This document shows positions 27,601 to 35,681 of a stretch of 64,000 nt of DNA, piece by piece. Numbering within the stretch: the first letter of the stretch is position 1; each line of letters begins with the position of its first letter. A model generated the notes under the pieces. That model was not told the origin of the DNA. It searched no databases and saw nothing but the letters and a program-made list of their open reading frames with translations. Source of the stretch: Streptomyces sp. CB01881 (lineage in GTDB: Bacteria; Actinomycetota; Actinomycetes; Streptomycetales; Streptomycetaceae); assembly GCF_002953255.1 (NCBI RefSeq), contig NZ_CP026498.1, forward strand, positions 1,475,543 through 1,539,542, read 5' to 3'. A program made the translations under genes and the position numbers.

Positions 27601-29216
27601 GTCTTCTCGACGTCGGCGGCGTGCAGGGCGGCCCGGGCCGGGTCGACACCGCCGTCGGCGTCGATGAAGCCGGCCGCGACGGCGGCCTCGGTCTCCTGCT
27701 CGACCTCGGCGAGGCGCTGGCGCAGGTGGTCGGCCTCGCTGCGGGCCTTCTGGGCGGCGGTGGCGGCCTCGGTGGCGTCGGTCTGGGCCTTGGCGCCGTC
27801 GGCCTGGAGCTCGCCCGCGCGCTCCTCCTCGGTGTCGGCGCGGCCCTCGGCCGCCGCGGCGGCGGCTTCGAGGGCGCGGGCCAGGGTGGTGGCGGCGAGG
27901 GCGCGGGCGGCCAGCGCGGGGGCGGCGTCCAGCTCGGCCTCGCGGATGGCGGCGGCGACCCGGGCCACCCGGTCGGCGGCGGCGCGCTGGCGGAGCACGG
28001 CCTCGGCGGCCTGCCACGCGGAGTGCAGGGTGCGGGCGTCGGTCAGCTCGCGGCGCAGCGCGGCGGCCTCGGCGGTGGCGGCGGCCAGGCCCAGGGCGGC
28101 GTGCCGGTGGGTGAGTTCGGCGGTGATCAGGGTGTGCCGGGTGCGGTCGGCCTCGGCGGCGGTGACGGCGCTCGCGGCGGCGGCGACCTCGATGGCGAGG
28201 TCCTGCGCGCGGTCGCGTTCGGCGGCGGCGCGGGAGGTGAGGGCGTGGGCGAGCCGGCGGGTGCGGCGCTCGGCGGTGCGGTGGGCGTCGCGGACGGTCT
28301 CGCGGGCGGCGGTGGCCTCGGCGATCCGCTCCAGCAGGTCGAGCGAGCCGGCGGTGAAGTCGCGTTCGGCGGTGAGTTCGGAGCGGCGGCCGAGCTTGGC
28401 GGCGAAGCCGTGGACGAGGTCGGCGAGGCCGTCGGTGTCGCGGGTGTCGGTGACGGCGCGCAGCAGGAGGTCGGTGAAGTCGCTGTCGTGCTTCACCGCG
28501 AAGAGTCCGGCCGCCTCGCCCTCGTCGGCGTTCATCTCGCGCTGGTAGCGGAAGAGTTCGGGGTCGAGGCCGAGGTCGCCGAGGTGTTCCGTCCAGCGGT
28601 CGTGGCCGTCCTCGAAGACCAGGTCCAGGTGGGGGTGGGCCTTGCCGGCCTCGGTGAGGGCGTCGCGGAAGCCCTTCATGGTGCGGCGCCGGCCGCGGGC
28701 CTTCTGGTCGCCGGCCAGGCTGACCCGCTCGGCGACCGGCAGCGAGTCCAGGGTGAGGCCGGGACCGGGGCGGAACGAGTACCAGGTCTCGGCGAACTTG
28801 CGCGGGTCGGAGGAGACCTGCCGGCCGCGCCACTCGCTGACCTTGCCGACCACGATCAGCTCGCCGGTGACGGTGTGCTGCCACTCTAGCGCGACGTGGC
28901 CGCAGTCGTCGGCGAGCAGGAACTTGCGCAGCACGCCGGAGCTGGCGCCGCCGAGGGTGTTGCGGTGACCGGGGAGCATCACCGAGAAGATCAGCTTGAG
29001 CAGGACGGACTTGCCGCCGCCGTTCTCCAGGAAGAGCACGCCGGCCGGGGCGGGGCGGCGGACCGGGCCGTCGGTGTTCTCGCCGAAGAGGCCGATCTGC
29101 TGCGGGGCCGGGTCGGCGACGGGCTCGCCGACACCGCGCAGGTCGAGCACCGTGTCGGCGTAGCGGGCGCCGGCCGGTCCGATCGAGTAGAGGCGGACCC
29201 GGTTGAGCTCGTACAT
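24657..29216 (-). CDS. SMC/MukB/JetC-like coiled-coil ATPase
   Basis: 1519 residues. An ABC-type ATPase split by very long coiled coils. Walker A is LFLENGGGKSVLL (residues 61-73); the signature motif FSGGQLLTAAIAL is at ~1382; Walker B LFLDNP is at ~1416-1421. Ala/Glu/Arg-rich coiled coils run from ~290 to ~600 and ~790 to ~1290 around a globular hinge-like part (~600-780). This is the architecture of MukB, MksB and Wadjet JetC rather than Rad50, as no CxxC zinc hook was seen. Asn1420 occupies the position of the usual catalytic Glu. ATG 29216 follows GGAG. The two genes upstream look like MukE/MukF-type partners. Probable role: DNA loop extrusion in chromosome upkeep or plasmid defence. Confidence 0.78.
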   Translation of the reverse strand: MYELNRVRLYSIGPAGARYADTVLDLRGVGEPVADPAPQQIGLFGENTDGPVRRPAPAGVLFLENGGGKSVLLKLIFSVMLPGHRNTLGGASSGVLRKFLLADDCGHVALEWQHTVTGELIVVGKVSEWRGRQVSSDPRKFAETWYSFRPGPGLTLDSLPVAERVSLAGDQKARGRRRTMKGFRDALTEAGKAHPHLDLVFEDGHDRWTEHLGDLGLDPELFRYQREMNADEGEAAGLFAVKHDSDFTDLLLRAVTDTRDTDGLADLVHGFAAKLGRRSELTAERDFTAGSLDLLERIAEATAARETVRDAHRTAERRTRRLAHALTSRAAAERDRAQDLAIEVAAAASAVTAAEADRTRHTLITAELTHRHAALGLAAATAEAAALRRELTDARTLHSAWQAAEAVLRQRAAADRVARVAAAIREAELDAAPALAARALAATTLARALEAAAAAAEGRADTEEERAGELQADGAKAQTDATEAATAAQKARSEADHLRQRLAEVEQETEAAVAAGFIDADGGVDPARAALHAADVEKTASAALAQARTAAESAAARLRESAAATGRAELAAARANDGRKAAAQALATEQRTAALLATEPRLADLLSLTPYQDGSEEEAGFLTPAVLDRNAEYLRELLDEAIATAERTLFDLRTAAADDSRILAALGDGGLLPPGPDVLATVEYLAEHGIPALPGWRYLAQSVDPADHEALLAARPELVDGVVITDPNSLDRARETLQAAALLPRSTVAVGAAASLVAPITGEPAFFLVPPNPAMHDESAADGERRELRARATAREEHIRELAARLGGDRALAARLASWHASCPPGTLAELAAAAQAAREHAEQAGAALGTLRADHDEAETDHAAAAFAHEEHREAAQRARRRADALSGLAFRLRERAGWTRSLRELAEDATECDRRQAQCAERARTCDEDRRAAQRAADDARRTARALRAERAEIPAAEQADGPSDTAPAALPALREAYRAASQLYEKVGVGADLRAEQARAEGDEAAAATELDRLTNKVRTRAEELLGSPDGADGPARQAAAARAEELVATIEARAAAASEQLGRLRGEAERSAPADGEAHTELPEDLVPTDPEHAQALLRTATSRLAERRETVDNTRTAHADLQRTFDAAQAAAADFDEHAGQLRDGLREHQDDDGQPAEPYLGALADARTAAADARRALRTAAGELSSAELAVRDASDALVRHANAARYEAVRTPARQQIRELPASALPDHAAAWATAFAPRLRVLTDELAQLERNRGSIVDRLRGLVESSLTTLRAAQRLSRLPEGLGEWSGQEFLRIRFEDPDHATLVERLGEVIDEATRAAVKKNSDLRRDGMSLLLRGVAAAIGPRGVSVEILKPDAVLRAERVGVGQMSDVFSGGQLLTAAIALYCTMAALRANDRGQSQLRHAGTLFLDNPIGRANATYLLELQRAVADALGVQLIYTTGLFDTTALAEFPLVIRLRNDADLRAGLKYISVEEHLRPGLPAAPDPDGPVIHGEITATRMFKRPAEAPTS

Positions 29217-29290
29217 GTGCGGCGGTTCTCCAGTGCGGGTGGGTCAGAAGGCTCGGGTGGGGCTCTGGGCGCTCGGAGGCCCGGGAGGGC

Positions 29291-30166
29291 TCAGAGCGAG
29301 TGGAACGGCAGGCCGGCGTCGGCGACCAGCTCGTCGCCGGTGTCCGGCGGCAGCAGGCTGGCGGTCCCGTCGGACACCGGGACGACACCGAGGTCGAGCA
29401 GCTCGGCCATGGCGGCGCTGCCGGCCAGGTCACGGACCTGGAGCTGGTAGCGGGCGGTGGTGCGGTAGGTGCCGCCGGCGTCGTCCGAGGTCTTCTGCAG
29501 GAAGCCGGAGTCGACCAGGAACATCACCGCCTTGGCGACGATGCCGATGGTCGAGCCGGAGAGCCGGCGGGCGTCCTTGGTGGCGCCGGTGGCGGTGCGC
29601 CGGGCCCAGACCCGCCAGGCGGCCTCCAGGCCGGGGGCGTCGCTCTGCGGGTCGGTGTTGGCGCCGTCCACCTCGGCCTGCTCCTCCAGCCGGCGGCAGG
29701 CCTGGCGGACGAAGGAGTCGACGCCGTTGACGGTGATCCGGCCGAGGTAGCCGTCGTCGGCGAGGTCCTCGGGGCGGGGGAAGGCCATCGCGGCGACGGC
29801 GAGGTGGGCGAGGCCGTGCAGGAACCGGTCGGTGGACTCGGAGGCGGCGCGCCGCGAGTAGTCGCCCATCCGGACGGCGAAGACGGAGTCCTCGGCGGCG
29901 GCCACGGCCATGCCGGCGCGCGGCGAGACCTCCAGGACGACCAGGCCCATGCCGGTCGCGACGGCGTCGGCGAGGCGGGCGAACGGGGGGTCCTCCCGGT
30001 GGCGGCGGACCAGCTCGGCGTACTCGGCGTCACGGGCCGGGAGCAGCTTGGCCTGGAGGCCGAAGGAGACCAGCCGGGCCGCGTCGGCGACGTCGGCCGG
30101 GGTGATCGCGGCGGGCGCGGCCGGCTCGGTCTCGGGCGCCCAGGACGTGTCGTGGTGGGTCGTCAC
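29291..30166 (-). CDS. Putative MukE/JetB-like subunit of the SMC-like complex
   Basis: 291 residues. No motif defines it by sequence alone. It has alternating helices and a C-terminal part (TIGIVAKAVMFLVDSGFLQK, then TYRTTARYQLQVRDL) that reads like a winged helix with a beta-hairpin, as in MukE/MksE/JetB. Size and position directly upstream of the ATPase gene fit such a role. GTG 30166 follows GAGGAG. It lies 74 bp from the ATPase gene and 166 bp after the first gene. The assignment is by architecture and context only. Confidence 0.6.
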   Translation of the reverse strand: MTTHHDTSWAPETEPAAPAAITPADVADAARLVSFGLQAKLLPARDAEYAELVRRHREDPPFARLADAVATGMGLVVLEVSPRAGMAVAAAEDSVFAVRMGDYSRRAASESTDRFLHGLAHLAVAAMAFPRPEDLADDGYLGRITVNGVDSFVRQACRRLEEQAEVDGANTDPQSDAPGLEAAWRVWARRTATGATKDARRLSGSTIGIVAKAVMFLVDSGFLQKTSDDAGGTYRTTARYQLQVRDLAGSAAMAELLDLGVVPVSDGTASLLPPDTGDELVADAGLPFHSL

Positions 30167-30332
30167 GGGCGGTGCTCCTCGGTGCTGTTGCGGTGCGGGC
30201 GGGGCTGGCAGGGCTGGCGGGCGCAGGTACGGCGGGCACCGGGGAGGCCGGTGCCGTTGCGGTGCGTACGGGGGTGGCCGGCTCGGGGGTCGCCGGTACG
30301 GGGCCGGCCGGCACGGGGGTGGTGACCGGTCG

Positions 30333-31877
30333 TCAACTGGCGTCCTTGCGGTCCGCCGCCATGCCGGCCGCGTCGAGCAGGGCGCTGCCGACGATGAGGT
30401 CGGCGCCGCCGAACTCCGGGTCGCGCAGCGGGGTGCCGTCGTCGACCGCGAAGAGCAGCCGCTCCTCGCCCTGCCGGTAGGCGGTGCCGACCGGCGGGCT
30501 GGCCGCGTGCACGGCCAGCAGGGCGACCAGGTAGGGCAGCTCCGGGTCCTGCTTGCGGGCGTCGGCGAGCAGGCCGGAGAGCCGGCGGGGGGCGTCGGCC
30601 GGCAGGTCGAGCAGCTCCAGCGCCGACTCCAGCTGCGCCTCGGAGAACCGGCTGTCGTCGGGGGTGGCGACGAGGTCCGGGTCGGGCAGCTCGGCGCCCA
30701 GGTGCTCGCGCTCGACCGGCGGCGTGAGCAGCAGGTCGACCAGGTCGGCGACGCGGACGGAGACGGGCGTGCGCAGGCCGGTGCCGCGGGCGAAGAAGGC
30801 GCCGGTGGGCCGGACGGCCTGCTCCAGCGGCAGACGCAGCACGGGCGCGAGCAGCTGGCCGTAGAGGTCGATGCCGCTGCGGGCGCCGGGGGCGGCGAAG
30901 GCCTGGCGGTCCTGTTCGGCGCGGAATAGCGGGCCGGCCTCCAGCAGGCGGGTCTGCAGCTGGGTGTGGCGGCGGATGCAGTCCTTGACGATGTCGACCA
31001 GCTCGGCGGCCCGGCGCTTGTGCTCGGGCTCCACGGCCTCGTCGCGGGCCTTGCGGATGTTGGTGAGAATCGCGTTCTCGTGCCGGTAGCGGTCGGCGAT
31101 GTGGTCGAGCGCCTCGTCGATGAGGTCCGGGATGGCCTGCATCCAGTCGACGGCGCGGACGTTGCGCCGGGTGGCGTCGAGGGCGCGGCGCAGCGTCTCG
31201 GCGTACTGGACGGTGCGGTAGCGGGCCTGCTCGGCGGCGAGCTGGGCGTCGGCCAGGCGGCCCCGGCGGATCAGCACCTCCAGCTTCACCTCGGCGGCGA
31301 TCTGGGCCGAGGTGACGTCGGTGTCGAGCGCCCCGACCAGGACGTTGACCGCCTCGTCGGTGGTGCGCAGGTAGACGCCGCCGTCGGGGCCGGGCACTTC
31401 CTCGATCAGCTTGAAGTCGTAGTCGCGGCGCACGTACGCGCCGTCCGCGCCGAAGGTGCCGTAGACGGCACGGAAGCCGCGGTCGACACTGCCGACGTTG
31501 ATCAGCGACTCCAGCACCCAGCGGGCCACCCGCTCGTGCTCGGGGGTGGGCCGGCCGGCGGCCTGGGCGGCGACGCGGGGCAGCAGCCGGGCCAGCACTA
31601 TGTCGCGGTCGGCCCCGGTGTCGAAGTCCATGTGCAGGGTGACCAGGTCGATCGCGGCGAGGCCGACCTCGGCCATCGCGTAGCCGCCGTACTCGCCGGC
31701 CAGCATGCCCTTGCGGTTGTCCAGGTCGTGCAGCGGGGCGGTGCAGGCCAGCGCCTTGAGCCGGCGGGCGAGGCCCTCGTCGGCTGCGGGGCCGGGCGCG
31801 GGCCGCGCGGCGGCGGTGGCGGGCCCGGCGGGCGGCCGGAGCCCGTGCTCGGTGGGCGGGTCAGCGATGGCGGTCAC
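30333..31877 (-). CDS. Putative MukF/JetA-like subunit of the SMC-like complex
   Basis: 514 residues, largely helical. The N-terminal half (VGLAAIDLVTLHMDFDTG, VARWVLESLINVG, VRRDYDFKLIEE) suggests winged helices; the middle has a helical bundle (DYIADRY-like DHIADRYRHENAILTNIRKA). This suits the kleisin-type subunit of MukBEF, MksBEF or Wadjet systems. First gene of the three. GTG 31877 is preferred: TAATCT (31886-31891) lies 8 bp before it and no ribosome binding site is present, so it may be leaderless; a TTG at 31886 is the alternative. Function inferred from context. Confidence 0.58.
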   Translation of the reverse strand: MTAIADPPTEHGLRPPAGPATAAARPAPGPAADEGLARRLKALACTAPLHDLDNRKGMLAGEYGGYAMAEVGLAAIDLVTLHMDFDTGADRDIVLARLLPRVAAQAAGRPTPEHERVARWVLESLINVGSVDRGFRAVYGTFGADGAYVRRDYDFKLIEEVPGPDGGVYLRTTDEAVNVLVGALDTDVTSAQIAAEVKLEVLIRRGRLADAQLAAEQARYRTVQYAETLRRALDATRRNVRAVDWMQAIPDLIDEALDHIADRYRHENAILTNIRKARDEAVEPEHKRRAAELVDIVKDCIRRHTQLQTRLLEAGPLFRAEQDRQAFAAPGARSGIDLYGQLLAPVLRLPLEQAVRPTGAFFARGTGLRTPVSVRVADLVDLLLTPPVEREHLGAELPDPDLVATPDDSRFSEAQLESALELLDLPADAPRRLSGLLADARKQDPELPYLVALLAVHAASPPVGTAYRQGEERLLFAVDDGTPLRDPEFGGADLIVGSALLDAAGMAADRKDAS

Positions 31878-32012
31878 GGAGGACAAGATTAGAGGTAGTC
31901 ACCGACATCGACCGAAACGGACCTTACAGGCGGGCGGGAGCAGGGGTCGAAGGCGGTCCACTAGAACTGGATTTCGAGAAAACCACCTCGCGGCGCACCC
32001 GGCCCGGCCATC

Positions 32013-33059
32013 ATGCGTCCTATGATCACCAGACTGGTACGAGGCGGCCTCGCCGCCGCACTGGCCGCGACCACCCTCGCCGCGGGCGCCGCCGTCTCCG
32101 TCGCCGCGACCACCGCCCGCACGGCGGTCACCGGCCCGAACGTCAGCGTGACCCAGGCCGGGAACTACCCGATCTTCCCGGTCGACAGCACCAACTTCGC
32201 GGTGACCTGGACGTCCAACGGCACCGCCGACCTCACCGGGCCCACCCGGCTGACGGTGGACCTGCCGCCGGGACTGACGACCAGCGGCGCCGCCTTCACC
32301 GCCTCCCCGGCCGACTACACCTTCACCGAGACCGTCTCCCCCGACGGCCGCCGCCTGGAGGCCGTCTTCACCGGCACCCGGGCCCCCGGGCGCAGCGACT
32401 TCATGAAGGTCTACGTGGCCTCGCACGGCACCAAGCCGTCCGGAGCGATCACGGTCACGGTCGCCAACGCGGGCGACTCCGACCCCTCCGACAACGTCTC
32501 CACCTACCTGCTCGGCAGCGGCCTCCAGCCGCGGGCGACCGCGCCCGCGCCGGCCGTCACCGGGATCGGCACCACCACCGGCCCGGGCGCCGGCGGCACC
32601 GCCGTCACCGTGAGCGGCAGCCACCTGTCCAACGGCTTCGTGCTGTTCGGCGGCACCCCGGCGAACGGCTCCTGCACCGACACGGCGTGCACCGTGACGG
32701 CGCCGGGCGGCTCGGGGAACGCCCCGGTCACCGTGGTGACGCCGGGCGGCTCGGCCACCGCGCCGGCCACGTTCGACTACACCGGCGCACCGCCCGCACC
32801 GCCGGCCGCACCGGTGGTCACCAATCTGACCACCAGGAGCGGCCCGGCCGCCGGCGGCACCCAGCTGTACGTCCAGGGCTCGAACCTGACCTCGGGGACG
32901 GTGGCCTTCGGCAGTGTGCCGGCCGGCCACGTCTCCTGCGGGCCGACGTTCTGCTCGGCCACCGCTCCGGCCGGGACGGGCACGGTCGACGTGACCGTCA
33001 CCACGGCGGGCGGGACCAGCGCGGTCGGCACGGCGGACCGGTACACGTACACCGCGTAG
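32013..33059 (+). CDS. Secreted protein with two IPT/TIG domains
   Basis: 348 residues. A signal peptide (ITRLVRGGLAAALAATTLAA, cleavage near AVSVAA) leads to an Ig-like domain of unknown type (~40-165) and two IPT/TIG repeats: GPGAGGTAVTVSGSHLSNG (~190-260) and GPAAGGTQLYVQGSNLTSG (~270-345). Each repeat has a pair of cysteines (SCTDTACTVTAP; SCGPTFCSATAP) that probably form a disulfide. No enzyme domain; a surface-binding role is inferred. ATG 32013 or 32022; neither has a good ribosome binding site. Divergent from the SMC-like operon. Confidence 0.8.
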   Translation: MRPMITRLVRGGLAAALAATTLAAGAAVSVAATTARTAVTGPNVSVTQAGNYPIFPVDSTNFAVTWTSNGTADLTGPTRLTVDLPPGLTTSGAAFTASPADYTFTETVSPDGRRLEAVFTGTRAPGRSDFMKVYVASHGTKPSGAITVTVANAGDSDPSDNVSTYLLGSGLQPRATAPAPAVTGIGTTTGPGAGGTAVTVSGSHLSNGFVLFGGTPANGSCTDTACTVTAPGGSGNAPVTVVTPGGSATAPATFDYTGAPPAPPAAPVVTNLTTRSGPAAGGTQLYVQGSNLTSGTVAFGSVPAGHVSCGPTFCSATAPAGTGTVDVTVTTAGGTSAVGTADRYTYTA

Positions 33060-33109
33060 CGGAGGTTCGCGAGGGGTGGCCGGGCGCGGTTCGCGTCCGG
33101 CCACCGGCG

Positions 33110-33155
33110 TTTCCGGAGGCCGGCGCTTCCGGGCAGCGGCTTTCCGGAGGCCGGC
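33110..33155. repeat. Direct repeat pair in a low-complexity spacer
   Basis: TTTCCGGAGGCCGGC occurs at 33110-33124 and again at 33141-33155, with a related shorter copy (TTTCCGGGCGGC) after it. The spacer 33060-33290 is GC-rich and noncoding; no gene was seen there. Confidence 0.7.
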
Positions 33156-33294
33156 TTTCCGGGCGGCGCCGCGTCCGGACGCCGGTGGCGCGTGCGGACC
33201 GCGCCCGGGGCCGTCGGCGGCCCCGGAGCCCCGGCACTCCCCCGGGGCAGCCAGGCGTTCCCGCGGGGCGTTCGGACACTCCCCCGAGATGGAG

Positions 33295-33324
33295 TTGAAC
33301 ACGTTCAATTCCGAGGTCTAGAGT
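33295..33324 (+). promoter_or_regulatory. Promoter with palindromic operator at the -35
   Basis: TTGAAC (33295-33300) and TAGAGT (33319-33324) are 18 bp apart, ~65 bp upstream of the membrane protein gene. The -35 is half of the perfect palindrome TTGAACACGTTCAA (33295-33308), so a repressor bound there would block RNA polymerase. The likely protein is a TetR-type regulator not encoded nearby. Confidence 0.55.
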
Positions 33325-33388
33325 CGTCCTGCGCGGGTGGGACATGGCCTCACCTGCTCTTCGGCATGTCGGCATGGAGGTTTGCGCG

Positions 33389-33946
33389 ATGGGCACTGAA
33401 TCCGAGGCGGCGCTGCGGCGGGTACGCCGGTGGCTGGGGATCTTCGTGGTCTGCCTGGTGCTGAGCGGTCTGACGGCCTTCCCGCTGGAGGCCGAGACCA
33501 GGTGGCTGGCCGACTTCGCGACCGGGCCGGCCGCCCCCGTCACCGACCACCTGCCGGCCCTGGTCGGCCGGCTCGAACGGGTCCGCGACGGCATCGCCGA
33601 GACCAACGCCCGCTACCCCTTCCTCGCGTACGGCACCGACTGGCTGGCCTTCGCCCACCTGGTGATCGCCGCCGCCTTCTGGGGCCCGCTCAAGGACCCG
33701 GTGCGCAACGTCTGGGTCATCCGCTGGGCCGTCCTCGCCTGCGCCGGCATCATCCCGCTGGCGCTGGTCTGCGGCCCGCTCCGGGGCATCCCGCTGTACT
33801 GGCGATTCATCGACATGTCGTTCGGCGTCGTCGGCGTCGTCCCGCTGCTGATCGTGCTGCGCGCGCTGCGTCCGCTGGAGCGGCTTGCCGACGCCGAAAC
33901 CCGCGCCGCCGCCCGGGCCGGCGCCCGGGCCTCCGCCACCGGCTGA
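33389..33946 (+). CDS. Integral membrane protein of unknown function
   Basis: 185 residues with about four hydrophobic segments (WLGIFVVCLVLSGLTAFPLE; DWLAFAHLVIAAAFWGPL; WAVLACAGIIPLALVCGPL; SFGVVGVVPLLIVLRALR) and an Ala/Arg-rich cytoplasmic tail. I recognise the pattern from actinomycete genomes but know no function. ATG 33389 is chosen because GGAGG (33376-33380) is 8 nt upstream; two in-frame ATGs further upstream lack such a site. Transcribed from the palindrome-containing promoter at 33295. Confidence 0.75.
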   Translation: MGTESEAALRRVRRWLGIFVVCLVLSGLTAFPLEAETRWLADFATGPAAPVTDHLPALVGRLERVRDGIAETNARYPFLAYGTDWLAFAHLVIAAAFWGPLKDPVRNVWVIRWAVLACAGIIPLALVCGPLRGIPLYWRFIDMSFGVVGVVPLLIVLRALRPLERLADAETRAAARAGARASATG

Positions 33947-34071
33947 TCCGTCCGGGGGAACGGCCCGCCGCCCGCCCGGCCCCCGCGCACGGGCGGGGCC
34001 CGCACGGGCGGCACCAGCCGTCACGCGCAGGCCCTACGATCTGGCTCAACAGCTGTGGGAGGCGGACCGGC

Positions 34072-34848
34072 GTGGCCGATGCGGTGATCGATCTCAATGC
34101 GGACCTCGGTGAGGGGTTCGGACGGTGGACGCTGACCGACGACGAGGCGCTGCTCTCCGTGGTGACCAGCGCCAACGTCGCCTGCGGCTTCCACGCCGGG
34201 GATCCGTCGACCATGCGCCGGGTCTGCGCGCTGGCTGCCGAACGCGGCGTCCGGATCGGCGCCCAGGTCTCCTACCGTGACCTGGCCGGCTTCGGCCGGC
34301 GCGCGATGGACGTCCCCCCGGACGAGCTCGCCGACGAGATCGCCTACCAGATCGGCGCCCTCCAGGTCTTCGCCCGCGCGGCCGGCTCCCGGGTCTCGTA
34401 CGTCAAACCGCACGGCGCCCTCTACAACCGGGTGGTCGGCGACTCCGAGCAGGCCGAGGCGGTGGTCGCGGGCGTGCTGCGGGCCGGGGCGGTCTGCGAC
34501 GGCCCGCTGCCCGTGCTCGGCCTGCCCGGCTCCCGGTTCCTGGCGGTCGCCGAAGGCGTCGGGCTCCCGGTGGTCACCGAGGCGTTCGCGGACCGCGCGT
34601 ACACCTGGGCCGGCACCCTGGTGCCACGCCGCGAACCGGACGCCGTGGTGCACGACCCCGAGACGGTGATCACCCGCGCGGTCGGCATCGCCCGGGACGG
34701 CACGGTGGAGGCCGTCGGCGGCGAGCCGATCGCCGTCGAGGCGCGCTCGCTCTGCGTCCACGGGGACACCCCCGGCGCCGCGCAGCTCGCCTGGCGGATC
34801 CGCGGCGCGCTCGCCTCGGCCGGGGTACGGGTGGAGGCGTTCGCGTGA
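34072..34848 (+). CDS. pxpA: 5-oxoprolinase subunit PxpA (LamB/YcsF family)
   Basis: 258 residues. PxpA, with PxpB and PxpC, hydrolyses 5-oxoproline to glutamate using ATP. LamB/YcsF family signatures are clear: IDLNADLGEGFGRWTLTDDE at the N-terminus, NVACGFHAGDPSTM, and YVKPHGALYN. GTG 34072 has GGGAGG (34057-34062) 9 nt upstream. It overlaps pxpB by 4 nt (GTGA), and pxpC follows, giving the full pxpABC order. Confidence 0.92.
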   Translation: MADAVIDLNADLGEGFGRWTLTDDEALLSVVTSANVACGFHAGDPSTMRRVCALAAERGVRIGAQVSYRDLAGFGRRAMDVPPDELADEIAYQIGALQVFARAAGSRVSYVKPHGALYNRVVGDSEQAEAVVAGVLRAGAVCDGPLPVLGLPGSRFLAVAEGVGLPVVTEAFADRAYTWAGTLVPRREPDAVVHDPETVITRAVGIARDGTVEAVGGEPIAVEARSLCVHGDTPGAAQLAWRIRGALASAGVRVEAFA

Positions 34849-35681
34849 CGGAGGCGGGGGACGCCGGCGCGGCGGGGCCGGCCCGGGGCGCAGCGGACGT
34901 CGAGGACACGGGGCGGGCCGGGGGCGCAGCGGGCGTCCCGGGCTCGGAGGGCGTCCCGGGCTCGGAGGGCGTCCCGGGCTCGGAGGGCGTCCCGGGCTCG
35001 GAGGGCGTCCCGGGCTCGGAGGGCGCGGGCCCTGCGGCGGAACACCCGGGGCCTCCGGAGATCCGAGCCGTCGGGGAGCAGGCGCTGCTGGTCGAGGTCG
35101 CCGGGGCGGCCGAGGTGGGCGCCCTGTACGCCTGGCTTCGCGAGCGGCAGGCGGTCGGCGAGCTGCCCGCCGTCGAGGAGATCGTCCCCGCCGCCCGGAC
35201 CGTCCTGCTGGACGGCGTGGCCGACGTCCCCGCACTGGCCGCCCTGCTCCGGGCGGCCCGCCCGACGGCGGCGACCGCGGCACCGGGCCCGCTGGTGGAG
35301 GTGCCGACCGTGTACGACGGCGCCGACCTCGCCGAGGTGGCCGGGCTCTGGGGGGTCTCCCCCGAGGCCGCCGTCCGGATCCACACCGCGCCCGAGTACG
35401 TGGTCGCCTTCTGCGGCTTCGCCCCCGGCTTCGGCTACCTGACCGGCCTGCCGGAGCAGTACGCGGTGCCGCGCCACGCCACCCCGCGCAGTTCCGTCCC
35501 GCCCGGCTCGGTCGCCCTGGCCGGCCCCTACACCGGCGTCTACCCGCGGTCCTCCCCCGGCGGCTGGCAGCTCCTGGGCCGTACCGGCCTGCCGCTCTGG
35601 GACGCCGCCCGCGAACCGGCGGCGCTGCTCGCACCTGGCGTACGGGTCCGGTTCACGGCGGTGCGGGGTGACCGTGACTGA
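34845..35681 (+). CDS. pxpB: 5-oxoprolinase subunit PxpB (KipI family) with repeat-bearing N-terminal extension
   Basis: 278 residues, longer than the usual ~210-230 because of a ~70-residue N-terminal extension. The extension is Gly/Pro/Glu-rich and holds five tandem copies of VPGSEG. The KipI/carboxyltransferase domain starts at IRAVGEQALLVEV and contains YVVAFCGFAPGFGYLTGLP and the C-terminal PGGWQLLGRTGLPLWD. GTG 34845 overlaps the pxpA stop (GTGA), so coupling puts the extension in the protein unless a later start is used. Forms a complex with PxpC. Confidence 0.88.
   Translation: MTEAGDAGAAGPARGAADVEDTGRAGGAAGVPGSEGVPGSEGVPGSEGVPGSEGVPGSEGAGPAAEHPGPPEIRAVGEQALLVEVAGAAEVGALYAWLRERQAVGELPAVEEIVPAARTVLLDGVADVPALAALLRAARPTAATAAPGPLVEVPTVYDGADLAEVAGLWGVSPEAAVRIHTAPEYVVAFCGFAPGFGYLTGLPEQYAVPRHATPRSSVPPGSVALAGPYTGVYPRSSPGGWQLLGRTGLPLWDAAREPAALLAPGVRVRFTAVRGDRD
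34933..35022 (+). repeat. Five exact 18-bp tandem repeats within pxpB
   Basis: GCGTCCCGGGCTCGGAGG is repeated five times without a mismatch at 34933, 34951, 34969, 34987 and 35005. In frame it encodes (VPGSEG)5. The perfect identity suggests recent expansion, and copy number may vary between strains. Confidence 0.97.

Noticed and set aside
24657..31877. Complete Wadjet system (JetABCD)
   Set aside because: No JetD-like gene with a toprim-type domain is next to the trio; only a MukBEF/Wadjet-like label can be supported.
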